A DNA stretch of 64,000 nt from Novosphingobium sp. KCTC 2891 (lineage in GTDB: Bacteria > Pseudomonadota > Alphaproteobacteria > Sphingomonadales > Sphingomonadaceae). This document shows positions 55,870-63,691 of this stretch, one piece after another. Location of the stretch: contig NZ_JAPCZG010000002.1 of NCBI RefSeq assembly GCF_025938155.1, positions 372,001 through 436,000 of the forward strand. Reading direction: 5' to 3'. The translations under genes and the position numbers were made by a program. The notes beneath the pieces were generated by a model. The model ran no database searches. It saw only the letters and a list, made by a program, of their open reading frames with translations, and had not been told where the DNA came from. Every line of letters begins with the position of its first letter. Position 1 is the stretch's first letter.

Positions 55870-55905
55870 AAAGGGGCGGAACCCGCAGGTTCCGCCCCCT
55901 TTTTT
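55870..55905. terminator. Intrinsic terminator between EF-hand lipoprotein and clpA (convergent)
   Basis: Stem AAAGGGGCGGAACC / GGTTCCGCCCCCTTT with a CGCA loop and a run of six T. The complementary A-run makes it usable in both directions. Confidence 0.85.
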
Positions 55906-55925
55906 CGCTCCGCTGACGGGCCGGT

Positions 55926-58298
55926 TCAGGCTTCGTCGGCGTTCGGCTCGGGCGTGGTATCGTCCGTGCTGCTGGACTTGGCGCCCTTGCGGACCTTCTT
56001 CTTGACCAGCTTGGGCGCCGCCGGGGTCAGCTCGAACGAAAGCAGGCCTTCGTCCTCCTTGAGGCTGACGTGGACTTCGCCGCCGTTGGCCAGCTTGCCG
56101 AACAACAGTTCCTCGGCGAGCGGCTTCTTCACCTTCTCCTGGATCACGCGGGCCATCGGGCGTGCGCCATAGAGCTTGTCGTAGCCCTGCTTGGCGAGCC
56201 AGGCGCGGGCATCGGAATCGAACTGGATGTGGACGTTCTGGTCGGCCAGCTGGAGCTCCAGCTGGAGGATGAACTTGTCCACCACCCGGCTGACGACTTC
56301 CGGCGGCAGGTAGGCGAAGGGCACGATGGCATCGAGCCGGTTGCGGAACTCGGGGGTGAACATCTTCTTCACCGCTTCGTCGCCGGCATCCGCCTTCGAC
56401 ACGTCGCCAAAGCCTATGCCCTGCCGCGCCATGTCCGAAGCGCCCGCGTTGGTGGTCATGATCAGGACCACGTTGCGGAAATCGACGGTCTTCCCGTGGT
56501 GGTCGGTCAGGCGGCCGTTGTCCATCACCTGCAGCAGGATGTTGAACAGGTCGGGGTGCGCCTTCTCGATCTCGTCGAGCAGCAGCACGCAGTGCGGCTG
56601 CTGGTCGATGGCATCGGTCAGAAGCCCGCCCTGGTCGAACCCGACATAGCCCGGAGGGGCACCGATCAGTCGGCTGACCGAGTGGCGCTCCATGTATTCG
56701 GACATGTCGAAGCGCTGCAGCGGGATGCCCATGATCTGGGCCAGGCTGCGCGCCACTTCGGTCTTGCCCACGCCGGTCGGGCCGCTGAACAGGAACGAGC
56801 CGATGGGCTTGTCCGGATCGCGCAGGCCCGCGCGGCTGAGCTTCATGGCCGAGGACAGCAGCTCGATCGCCTTGTCCTGCCCGAACACGAGCCGCTTCAG
56901 GTCGCGTTCGAGATGTTCGAGCACCTTCTTGTCGTCGCTCGACACCGACTTGGGCGGGATGCGCGCCATCGTCGCGATGACCTGTTCGATCTCGCGCGCG
57001 GTGATGATCTTCTTGCGCTTGCTGGGGGGCACCAGCATCTGCATCGCGCCCACTTCGTCGATCACGTCGATCGCCTTGTCGGGCAGTTTGCGGTCGTTGA
57101 TGTAGCGCGCCGAAAGCTCGACCGCGGTCTTGATCGCCTCGGGCGTGTACTTGACCTTGTGGTGTTCCTCGAACGCGGTGCGCAGGCCCTTGAGGATCTT
57201 GATCGTGTCCTCGACCGTGGGTTCGTTCACGTCGATCTTCTGGAACCGGCGCAGCAATGCGCGGTCCTTTTCGAAGTGGTTGCGGAACTCCTTGTAGGTG
57301 GTCGAGCCGATGCAGCGGATCGTCCCGCCCGACAGCGCGGGCTTGAGCAGGTTCGATGCATCCATCGCGCCGCCGCTGGTCGCGCCGGCACCGATCACGG
57401 TGTGGATCTCGTCGATGAACAGGATCGCGTGCGGCATCTTCTCAAGCTCGGAGACGACCTGCTTGAGCCGCTCCTCGAAATCGCCGCGATAGCGCGTACC
57501 CGCCAGAAGGCTGCCCATGTCGAGCGAGTAGATCACCGCTTCCGACAATACTTCGGGCACGTCGCCTTCGACGATCTTGCGCGCCAGGCCTTCGGCGATG
57601 GCGGTCTTGCCCACGCCCGGATCGCCCACATAGAGCGGGTTGTTCTTCGACCGGCGGCACAGGATCTGGATCGTGCGGTCCACTTCCGGCCCGCGGCCGA
57701 TCAGCGGATCCACCTTGCCGGCCAGCGCCTTCTCGTTGAGGTTGACGCAGAACTGGTCGAGCGCGGAATCCTTCTTGGCGCTCTTGGCCTCGGTCTTTTC
57801 CTCCTGCTTGGGAGTTTCGTCCTCGGCGCCCTTGGGATTGCGGTTTTCCACCTGCCGGCCGCCCTTGCCGATGCCGTGGCTGATGTAGCTGACCGCGTCG
57901 AGCCGGCTCATGTCCTGCTGCTGCAGGAAATAGACGGCGTAGCTGTCGCGTTCGGAGAACAGCGCGACCAGCACGTTGGCGCCGGTGACAGTGTCCTTGC
58001 CGGAGGACTGGACGTGCAGGATGGCGCGCTGGATCACGCGCTGGAAGCCGGCGGTCGGCTGCGGGTCCGCCTTGTCCTGCGTCTTGAGCGACTGGTATTC
58101 CTGATCGAGATACTGGCGCACCACGTCGCCAAGATCGCCCAGATCCACGCCGCAGGCCTGCATGACCTGCGCCGCATCGGGGTCGTCGATCAGCGCAAGG
58201 AGAAGATGCTCGAGAGTCGCATACTCGTGGCTGCGCTCGGAAGCGTTGCTGAGCGCGGCGTGAAGCGTCTTCTCAAGGCTCTGGGCGAAACTGGGCAT
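55926..58298 (-). CDS. clpA: ATP-dependent Clp protease ATP-binding subunit ClpA
   Basis: AAA+ unfoldase that feeds substrates to ClpP. The 790-residue protein has an N domain (FAQSLEKTLHAALSNA, YATLEHLLLALIDDPDA), D1 with Walker A GDPGVGKTAIAEG, D2 with Walker A GPTGVGKTEVARS, and the IGL/VGF-type ClpP loop is not easily pinpointed. The C-terminal tail is Lys/Asp-rich. The ATG at 58298 gives MPSFAQSLE, the usual start; an ATG 24 codons earlier adds a non-conserved stretch. The adaptor gene clpS, often immediately upstream, is absent here. Confidence 0.95.
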   Translation of the reverse strand: MPSFAQSLEKTLHAALSNASERSHEYATLEHLLLALIDDPDAAQVMQACGVDLGDLGDVVRQYLDQEYQSLKTQDKADPQPTAGFQRVIQRAILHVQSSGKDTVTGANVLVALFSERDSYAVYFLQQQDMSRLDAVSYISHGIGKGGRQVENRNPKGAEDETPKQEEKTEAKSAKKDSALDQFCVNLNEKALAGKVDPLIGRGPEVDRTIQILCRRSKNNPLYVGDPGVGKTAIAEGLARKIVEGDVPEVLSEAVIYSLDMGSLLAGTRYRGDFEERLKQVVSELEKMPHAILFIDEIHTVIGAGATSGGAMDASNLLKPALSGGTIRCIGSTTYKEFRNHFEKDRALLRRFQKIDVNEPTVEDTIKILKGLRTAFEEHHKVKYTPEAIKTAVELSARYINDRKLPDKAIDVIDEVGAMQMLVPPSKRKKIITAREIEQVIATMARIPPKSVSSDDKKVLEHLERDLKRLVFGQDKAIELLSSAMKLSRAGLRDPDKPIGSFLFSGPTGVGKTEVARSLAQIMGIPLQRFDMSEYMERHSVSRLIGAPPGYVGFDQGGLLTDAIDQQPHCVLLLDEIEKAHPDLFNILLQVMDNGRLTDHHGKTVDFRNVVLIMTTNAGASDMARQGIGFGDVSKADAGDEAVKKMFTPEFRNRLDAIVPFAYLPPEVVSRVVDKFILQLELQLADQNVHIQFDSDARAWLAKQGYDKLYGARPMARVIQEKVKKPLAEELLFGKLANGGEVHVSLKEDEGLLSFELTPAAPKLVKKKVRKGAKSSSTDDTTPEPNADEA

Positions 58299-58308
58299 AG
58301 GCTCGCTT

Positions 58309-58485
58309 TCAGGGATGGTGGAAGGATTTCCACCGCCGGGTGTTCCCTTTCGGGAGAAGAACATACCCATGCTTAACCGCGGCTAAATCATGGGTATGTG
58401 CGGCAACCGATGCCAGCACGGCAGCGATCGTGTCTTGCGCGATATGGGGATGCCGCCCGGGAAGGTGAAGGGCGGCCATGTTCAT
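58309..58485 (-). CDS. Possible 58-residue protein coupled to DUF1192 (doubtful)
   Basis: A short frame starting with ATG inside the DUF1192 stop codon (ATGA overlap) and ending 11 bases before clpA. The peptide has a helical IAQDTIAAVLASVAAHTHDLAAV centre and a basic end. Nothing similar is recognised; coupling and position are the only support. It may be chance in a GC-rich genome. Confidence 0.25.
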   Translation of the reverse strand: MNMAALHLPGRHPHIAQDTIAAVLASVAAHTHDLAAVKHGYVLLPKGNTRRWKSFHHP

Positions 58486-58697
58486 TCTCCGGACCCGTCG
58501 GGCGGCGATCGGAACAGCGCGTCGGCGGCGGCGCGGTGCGCCTTCGCCTTGTCGCGGTGGGCGACCACGCGGATGATCTCCAGCTCGAGCAGGCGGATGC
58601 GCTCGTTCAATTCGTCGTGCGAATAGGGATCGAGCGATTCCGTAGCCAGTTGGCTGGCCAGGTCCCCCTTGGGGCGCGGGCGCTCGTCTAGGTCCAT
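58482..58697 (-). CDS. DUF1192 family small protein
   Basis: A 71-residue protein with the family pattern: acidic head MDLDERPRPK, then SHDELNERIRLLELEIIRVVAHRDKAKAHRAAADALF as a predicted coiled coil. DUF1192 proteins are small alphaproteobacterial helical proteins of unknown role. The ATG at 58697 gives the conserved head. Confidence 0.82.
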   Translation of the reverse strand: MDLDERPRPKGDLASQLATESLDPYSHDELNERIRLLELEIIRVVAHRDKAKAHRAAADALFRSPPDGSGE

Positions 58698-58804
58698 TGC
58701 GGTGCACAATGTGGCTGCTTGCGCCTTGCTGTCAACCGGGCGCGTGGGTAGGTGATCACACAAGGGCGGAAAGTGCCGGACATGATCAAGGGGACTCACC
58801 GGCT

Positions 58805-59815
58805 ATGCATACGGTTCCGGATACGATGATCGCGGTCGGCTTCGATGCACCCGGCGGTCCCGAGGTGCTTCGGCCGGAAACGCTGCCCGTTCCCGTGCCC
58901 GGTCCGGGGCAGGTGCTCATCAAGGTCGCCTTTGCCGGCGTGAACCGGCCCGACGTGATCCAGCGGCAGGGGTTCTATCCCGCGCCGCCGGGCGCCTCGC
59001 CGATTCCCGGCCTCGAAGTGTCGGGACAGGTCGTGGCCGCGGGCGAGGGCGTGTTGTTGCCGCTGCCCGGGCAGCGGGTCTGCGCGCTGGTGTCGGGCGG
59101 GGGCTATGCCGAATATTGCCTCGCGCAGGCGGGGCACTGCCTGCCCGTGCCCGAAGGCCTGCCGATGGACCAGGCCGCGGCGCTCCCCGAAACGATCTTC
59201 ACCGTCTGGCACAACGTGTTCGAGCGCGGCTGGGCGCGCGACGGGGAGACGATGCTCGTCCACGGCGGCACCAGCGGCATCGGTTCGATGGCGATCATGC
59301 TGGGCAAGCTGTTCGGCCTCACCGTGATCGTCACCTGCGGCGGCGCGGACAAGTGCGCGGAGGCGCTGCGGATCGGCGCCGACCACGCGATCGACTACAA
59401 GGCGGCCGACTTCGTCGAGGAAGTGGCGCGCATCACCGGGGGCGCCGGCGTGCATCTGGTGCTCGACATGGTCGCGGGCAGCTATGTGATGCGCAATCTC
59501 AAGTGCCTCGCCGACGATGGTCGCCACGTGACCATCGCGGTGCAGGGCGGCGTCAAGGCAGAGGTCAACATGGCCGAAGTGATGCGCCGCCGCCTGATCC
59601 TCACCGGCTCCACCCTGCGCCCGCGCCCCGATGCGTTCAAGGCGATGCTGGCGCAGGAAATCCTCGACAACGCCTGGCCGCTGGTCGCCGAGGGCCAGCT
59701 GCGCCCGGTGATGGACCGCACCTTCCCCCTCGCCGAAGCCGCCGCCGCGCACGCACGGATGGAAGCTGGCGCGCATATCGGCAAGATTGTGTTGGAAGTG
59801 GGATTGCCAGGGTAA
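58805..59815 (+). CDS. NAD(P)H-quinone oxidoreductase (MDR/PIG3-like)
   Basis: A 336-residue zinc-independent reductase of the TP53I3/PIG3-like QOR branch: GFDAPGGPEVLRPETLPVPVPGPGQVLIKV, the NRPDVIQRQGFYPAPPGASPIPGLEVSGQV signature in pieces, and the coenzyme loop HGGTSGIGSMAIMLGKLFG. The ATG at 58805 is chosen because the family starts MxAVGF shortly after it. It is the last gene before the AT-rich islet. Confidence 0.88.
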   Translation: MHTVPDTMIAVGFDAPGGPEVLRPETLPVPVPGPGQVLIKVAFAGVNRPDVIQRQGFYPAPPGASPIPGLEVSGQVVAAGEGVLLPLPGQRVCALVSGGGYAEYCLAQAGHCLPVPEGLPMDQAAALPETIFTVWHNVFERGWARDGETMLVHGGTSGIGSMAIMLGKLFGLTVIVTCGGADKCAEALRIGADHAIDYKAADFVEEVARITGGAGVHLVLDMVAGSYVMRNLKCLADDGRHVTIAVQGGVKAEVNMAEVMRRRLILTGSTLRPRPDAFKAMLAQEILDNAWPLVAEGQLRPVMDRTFPLAEAAAAHARMEAGAHIGKIVLEVGLPG

Positions 59816-59967
59816 ACGGGTGTTGACGCTTGCCCAAAAAAGCCTGCCGGCAAAAATATATCGTAGGGTTGCGAAAATATTCGTCTAAAGGCAAGTTTGC
59901 ATCTTCAAAATGATGTATTTCTCAAGGTCTGTATTTTAATACCACTTAATGTAGTCTAGGTCGGTAA

Positions 59968-59999
59968 TCACTCATGTGGGTCAGGGGCTGCATGAGTGA
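59968..59999 (+). repeat. 9-bp inverted repeat upstream of the sulfotransferase-like gene
   Basis: Perfect arms TCACTCATG (59968-59976) and CATGAGTGA (59991-59999) around 14 bases. It lies in the AT-rich 249-base gap between the quinone reductase and the sulfotransferase-like gene; no gene is seen in that gap. Could be an operator-like site or a trace of mobile DNA. Confidence 0.4.
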
Positions 60000-60064
60000 A
60001 GCAAGATGGGGGCGGTGGTGATTGTATTGGGGTACGAAGAGGTGGTAGCCCTTAGGTGCGAGGC

Positions 60065-60772
60065 ATGATTTCTCGTTTCAACCATTTAAAAGAGATCGCG
60101 CTAAAGAATGCTTTAGGCGTACATCTATACTCGGATGTATTCATTAAGATGGCAGAAAGTCGTTCGCCTATATTCCGTGCGGTGGCTCGAAAAAAAGCTA
60201 TTCGCCTAATTGGGGGCGATAAAATAGTCTTTATACATATTGGAAAGAATGCTGGAACGAGTATAAATTCAATATTGTATCGGCGTAATCCGGGTCATTT
60301 CCCGGCAAGTTTTTATGCGTGTTCTGTCCCCGATATTTTTTATAAATGTAAGAGCTTCGCGGTTCTAAGAGACCCCGTGGAGCGATTTAAGTCCGCGGCC
60401 AGAATGTTTCTGCAGAATGGCACTAGAAGTGTGTCGATTGATCCTTATTTTGCGACAATCGCGAATAAAATGAAATCTGCTGGAGATATTTTGCATTGGA
60501 TTTGTGATAATTATCATGATCCATACAGAATAGACACGACATTCCGCTCTCAGAAATGGTACTTATCTCTTGAAGATAGGGTGATTGTAAATCGTTTGTT
60601 TTCTCTTGAGCGGAATTTTTGCGAATTAGATGATTATGTCCATTCTGTATGTGGAAAAAAAATTCCTCATATAAATACCACGGAAAAAGTTGATCTTGCA
60701 TTGTCCTCGACGGAGGTGTCCAGGATTGAAAATTTATATGCGGATGATTTGGAGTTATTTGAAAGGATTTAG
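60065..60772 (+). CDS. Sulfotransferase-family (family 2 type) protein in an AT-rich islet
   Basis: A 235-residue protein with the two PAPS-binding elements of sulfotransferases: the 5'-phosphosulfate loop FIHIGKNAGTSI at residues 56-67 (a variant of FxHIPKTGGTS) and the 3'-phosphate element LRDPVERFKS at 101-110. Sulfotransferases of this type modify surface glycans or lipids. Codon use is strikingly AT-rich (many AAA, ATA, TTT) unlike every neighbour, a sign of recent transfer. The ATG at 60065 is chosen over a GTG three codons earlier. No PAPS-forming genes are near. Confidence 0.78.
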   Translation: MISRFNHLKEIALKNALGVHLYSDVFIKMAESRSPIFRAVARKKAIRLIGGDKIVFIHIGKNAGTSINSILYRRNPGHFPASFYACSVPDIFYKCKSFAVLRDPVERFKSAARMFLQNGTRSVSIDPYFATIANKMKSAGDILHWICDNYHDPYRIDTTFRSQKWYLSLEDRVIVNRLFSLERNFCELDDYVHSVCGKKIPHINTTEKVDLALSSTEVSRIENLYADDLELFERI

Positions 60773-60785
60773 TGTAATATTTTTT

Positions 60786-60920
60786 ATCTCAATAGGCCCG
60801 TAGACGCGAAGCGAAAGACGCATTGATGCGGATTGGCCATGGCGAGGAGCCGATCAGCTAGTTTATGGTAGCTGGCTGCGACCCAGCCGGTCCTTGAGCA
60901 GCCGTAGATTAACCAGGCCG
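60786..60920 (-). pseudogene. Decayed C-terminal end of an IS5-like transposase
   Basis: Read on the minus strand, the sequence gives AWLIYGCSRTGWVAASYHKLADRLLAMAN and, after one frame change, ASMRLSLRVYGPIE and a stop. This resembles the RYDKLAxNFLA...LASIRLWLR-type C-terminus of IS5-family transposases. No start, no upstream catalytic part and no clear terminal repeats were found, so it is a remnant. Family assignment is by eye. Confidence 0.45.
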
Positions 60921-61036
60921 GTGCCGATCTGATGGCTGAATTATTGGGTCGTGCAGAAATCCGCCTTGCGAGTTGTCGGGCTCTCCAGCTTTTACCTTGC
61001 CGTTCGGCGCGGTGTCGCCTACATCAGGATGGTTAC

Positions 61037-61069
61037 GGCCGCTCCGCAAGGGGCGGCCCTTATTGTTTC
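61037..61069 (+). terminator. Terminator-like hairpin in the trcR leader
   Basis: GGCCGCTCC (61037-61045), GCAA loop, GGGGCGGCC (61050-61058), then a T-rich CTTATTGTTTCC. It lies about 30 bases before the trcR start in the same orientation, so it either ends a short upstream transcript or attenuates trcR. Confidence 0.45.
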
Positions 61070-61089
61070 CGCTTTCCGGAGAATGCCCC

Positions 61090-61797
61090 GTGAGCAACCA
61101 GCCCACGTATCCGCTGATGCCGCACGCGACGGCGTCCTGGCTTGTCGACAACACCGCGCTGACCTTCGAGCAGATCTCGGAATTCTGCGGTTTGCACATC
61201 CTTGAAGTGCAGGCGATGGCCGATGATCTGGCCGGCCAGAAGTACACCGGCCGCGATCCCGTCCACTCGGGCGAACTGAACCAGGCCGAGATCGACCGCG
61301 GCCAGGCGAATCCCAACTATCGCCTGCGCATGCAGAAGGCGCCGCTGTCCGTCAGCCGCACCAAGGGGCCGCGCTACACGCCGGTTTCCAAGCGTCAGGA
61401 CAAGCCCGATGGCATCGCCTGGATCCTGCGCAACCACCCCGAAATCTCGGACGCGCAGGTCGGCAAGCTGATCGGCACCACGCGCAACACCATCGCCGCG
61501 ATCCGTGATCGCAGCCACTGGAACATCGCCAACATCAACCCGAAGGACCCGGTCACGCTGGGTCTCTGCTCGCAGCGCGAGCTTGACGCGCTTGTCGCCA
61601 AGGCGGCGAAGCGCGCGGGCATCGAGGAAGACGAAGGCGTGGCCGACCTGCGCCTCGGCACCGACCGCGATGCGCTGATCGAGGAACTCCGTGCCGAGCG
61701 CGAGGCCCATTCCAAGGCCGCCGCCGAAGCCGCGCAGGAAGCAGAGGCGCAGGCCTGGCTCCAGGCGCGCCGCGCCGAAGGCCTGTCGGACAGCTGA
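61090..61797 (+). CDS. trcR: Cell cycle transcriptional regulator TrcR (DUF1013)
   Basis: A 235-residue protein of the DUF1013 family, known in Caulobacter as TrcR, a cell-cycle transcription factor. It begins with GTG: VSNQPTYPLMPHATASWLVDNTALTFEQISEF in pieces, followed by a helix-turn-helix-like CGLHILEVQAMAD and a second HTH-like ISDAQVGKLIGTTRNTIAAIRDR (about residues 116-138). The tail is acidic and Ala-rich. The GTG is preferred because the family starts here; a longer frame to 60973 reads through the leader hairpin. Confidence 0.85.
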   Translation: MSNQPTYPLMPHATASWLVDNTALTFEQISEFCGLHILEVQAMADDLAGQKYTGRDPVHSGELNQAEIDRGQANPNYRLRMQKAPLSVSRTKGPRYTPVSKRQDKPDGIAWILRNHPEISDAQVGKLIGTTRNTIAAIRDRSHWNIANINPKDPVTLGLCSQRELDALVAKAAKRAGIEEDEGVADLRLGTDRDALIEELRAEREAHSKAAAEAAQEAEAQAWLQARRAEGLSDS

Positions 61798-61822
61798 TCG
61801 GTTGTCTCGATACCCGAACAGG

Positions 61823-61851
61823 AAAAGGCCGCCTTTCGGGGCGGCCTTTTT
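61823..61851. terminator. Intrinsic terminator between trcR and bactofilin (convergent)
   Basis: Arms AAAAGGCCGCC and GGCGGCCTTTTT around a short TTTCGG loop, with A- and T-runs on either side, suited to both converging genes. Confidence 0.8.
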
Positions 61852-61912
61852 CGTTGGGGGTCATGGCTTGTCGGGCGTCATGGCTTGTCGGGCGGGGCGG
61901 GGATGCCCGGCC

Positions 61913-62317
61913 TTACCCCACCAGCGAGAGCGCGGCCTCGTTTTCCGCCACGCGGTGCGCGAAGCGGCCATCGACCTGCGCGCCCTGCTCGATCGTAAGA
62001 GCGTCATAAGTGACGTCGCCCTCGATGCGCGCGGTCTTGAGAATCACCAGCTCGGCCGCTTCGATGCCGCCGTGGACGGTGCCCGACAGGCGCGCGCTTT
62101 TCGCCCGGATCGCGCCGCGGATCGTGCTGCCTTCGCCCTGTACCAGAGCGGCGCAGGCGATGTCGCCCTCCACCGTGCCGTCGATGTGCAGGTCCGCGCT
62201 CGCGACGATGTCGCCCTTCACGACGATGTCGGCGCCCAGGATCGAGAACGTGCCGGCGGCCACCGGCCTAGCCCCGGCTGCCGTCCGGCCGTCCGGCGCG
62301 GGCTTCTTGGAAAACAT
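61913..62317 (-). CDS. Bactofilin (DUF583)
   Basis: A 134-residue bactofilin, a polymer-forming cytoskeletal protein. After a short disordered head (MFSKKPAPDGRT) comes the beta-helix core with repeating G-D-I turns: SILGADIVVKGDI, DLHIDGTVEGDI, RIEGDVTYDAL. The family often recruits cell-wall enzymes for shape control. It overlaps the end of the M23 peptidase gene by 50 bases on the same strand. Confidence 0.9.
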   Translation of the reverse strand: MFSKKPAPDGRTAAGARPVAAGTFSILGADIVVKGDIVASADLHIDGTVEGDIACAALVQGEGSTIRGAIRAKSARLSGTVHGGIEAAELVILKTARIEGDVTYDALTIEQGAQVDGRFAHRVAENEAALSLVG

Positions 62318-63428
62318 CGCGGTTCGACTCCAGGAACGGGCGCGGATTGACCGGGCGGTCGTTGATGCGCACTTCGAAATGCAGGTGGGGTCCGGTCGAG
62401 CGACCGGTGCTGCCGATCTGCCCGATCACCGCGCCCGCGTCCACCTTCTCGCCCAGTCGCGCGCCGATGCGCGACATATGGGCATAGCGGGTCATCAGCC
62501 CGTTGCCGTGGCTGATCTCCACGCAGTTGCCGTAGCCCTGGCGAACCCCGGTGAAGCTGACCGTGCCGGCAGCGGCAGCGTGGATCGGGGCGCCGATGGG
62601 GCCGCGAAAATCGAGCCCGGCGTGGAACGCGGCGCTGCCGTCGAACGGATCGGCGCGGTAGCCGAAGCCGCTGGAAATATATTCGAGCCGCGCGGGCAGT
62701 GTGTTGGGGATGCGGGCAAGGCCCTGCTCCATCGCGCTCATCCGCTCGAGGCTGGCACCGAAGCGGGCCATGCGCGGATCGTCCGTCCCGCCAAAGCCGG
62801 TGGCGACGCGGATCAGCGGGCCGCCCATCGCGCGCCTGTCGGCGGAGGCGATCAGCGCGGGGTTCAGCCCCACGCGGCGGATCGCGGTCTCGGCTTGGGC
62901 GGAGCGCGCATCGGCATAGCGGGTCAGGCGCTCGATCAGCGCCAGCTGCCGCGCCTCGATCCGGGCAAGGCCGGCGGCTTCGGGCAGCTCCATGGAGATC
63001 TTCTTCACCGTCTTGTCGGCTTCGGCGCTGCTGTCGGACACGGTGCCCTTGGGCAGGTCCGCGGGCAGCGCGCCGACATGGCTTTCCACCATCTTCTCGA
63101 TGTAGTCCTGCCGGCGCTCGAGATCCTGGGCGACATCGCCGATGCCGCCGCGATATTTCGCCACGCGGCTTTCGGCCGAAGCCACCGCGGCTTCGCGCTT
63201 CAGCAGGGCATCGCGCTCGGACGAAGCGAGCAGCTGCGATACCAGCACCCACGCCAGCGCCAGCATCCACACGAGCAGCAGCGCCGCGACGATGCCGGCT
63301 GCCGCGATCTGGACGCGGCTGGAAATGCGGATGAAGCGCACCTGCCCCTGAGACCGCATGAAGAATTCGCGTTCAGGAAACCAGTTGCGCAGGCGGGCAA
63401 GCAGCCCGTCCCTGGTAATCGACGGCAA
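62268..63428 (-). CDS. Membrane-anchored M23 peptidase (bactofilin partner)
   Basis: A 386-residue LytM/M23 protein. A short basic head (RFIRISSRVQI) is followed by a membrane helix near residues 40-60, a periplasmic coiled coil (about 62-125), and the peptidase domain from about 240: FHAGLDFRGPIGAPI gives His and Asp ligands, HLHFEVRINDRPVNP the catalytic His pair. The TTG at 63428 is used because GGGGGTCG lies upstream and the conserved head ITRDGLLARLRNWFPERE follows at once; frames further upstream are Arg-rich. Coupled to bactofilin, as in shape-control modules of other bacteria. Confidence 0.87.
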   Translation of the reverse strand: MPSITRDGLLARLRNWFPEREFFMRSQGQVRFIRISSRVQIAAAGIVAALLLVWMLALAWVLVSQLLASSERDALLKREAAVASAESRVAKYRGGIGDVAQDLERRQDYIEKMVESHVGALPADLPKGTVSDSSAEADKTVKKISMELPEAAGLARIEARQLALIERLTRYADARSAQAETAIRRVGLNPALIASADRRAMGGPLIRVATGFGGTDDPRMARFGASLERMSAMEQGLARIPNTLPARLEYISSGFGYRADPFDGSAAFHAGLDFRGPIGAPIHAAAAGTVSFTGVRQGYGNCVEISHGNGLMTRYAHMSRIGARLGEKVDAGAVIGQIGSTGRSTGPHLHFEVRINDRPVNPRPFLESNRDVFQEARAGRPDGSRG

Positions 63429-63691
63429 GATGGGCGACCCCCGGTATTCTGTTTTTGCCCGCACCGGACGGTCCGGGACGGGGCGACGTACCCGCCGGGA
63501 ACCACGCGGTCGAATCGGGACGGGGCGAGCCGTGCGACTCCGTCGATGAAGCGAGCTGCCCGGTCGCATTTCGTCGCATTCTGCGGGAACCGATTGCCGC
63601 GCGCGACGTTTTTGGCCCCCGCGACTCGGCGAAATCGCCGTGCGGGCGGGGTGGGCTGACATTCGGCCGTCCAGGTGGTAGTTGCGCCGCC

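Larger units (their letters stand above)
60773..61089. other. 317-base gap between the AT-rich islet and trcR
   Basis: No intact gene. The left part (60786-60920) holds a frameshifted transposase-like end on the minus strand, listed separately; the right part returns to normal GC and contains a hairpin at 61037-61058 before trcR. Confidence 0.55.
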
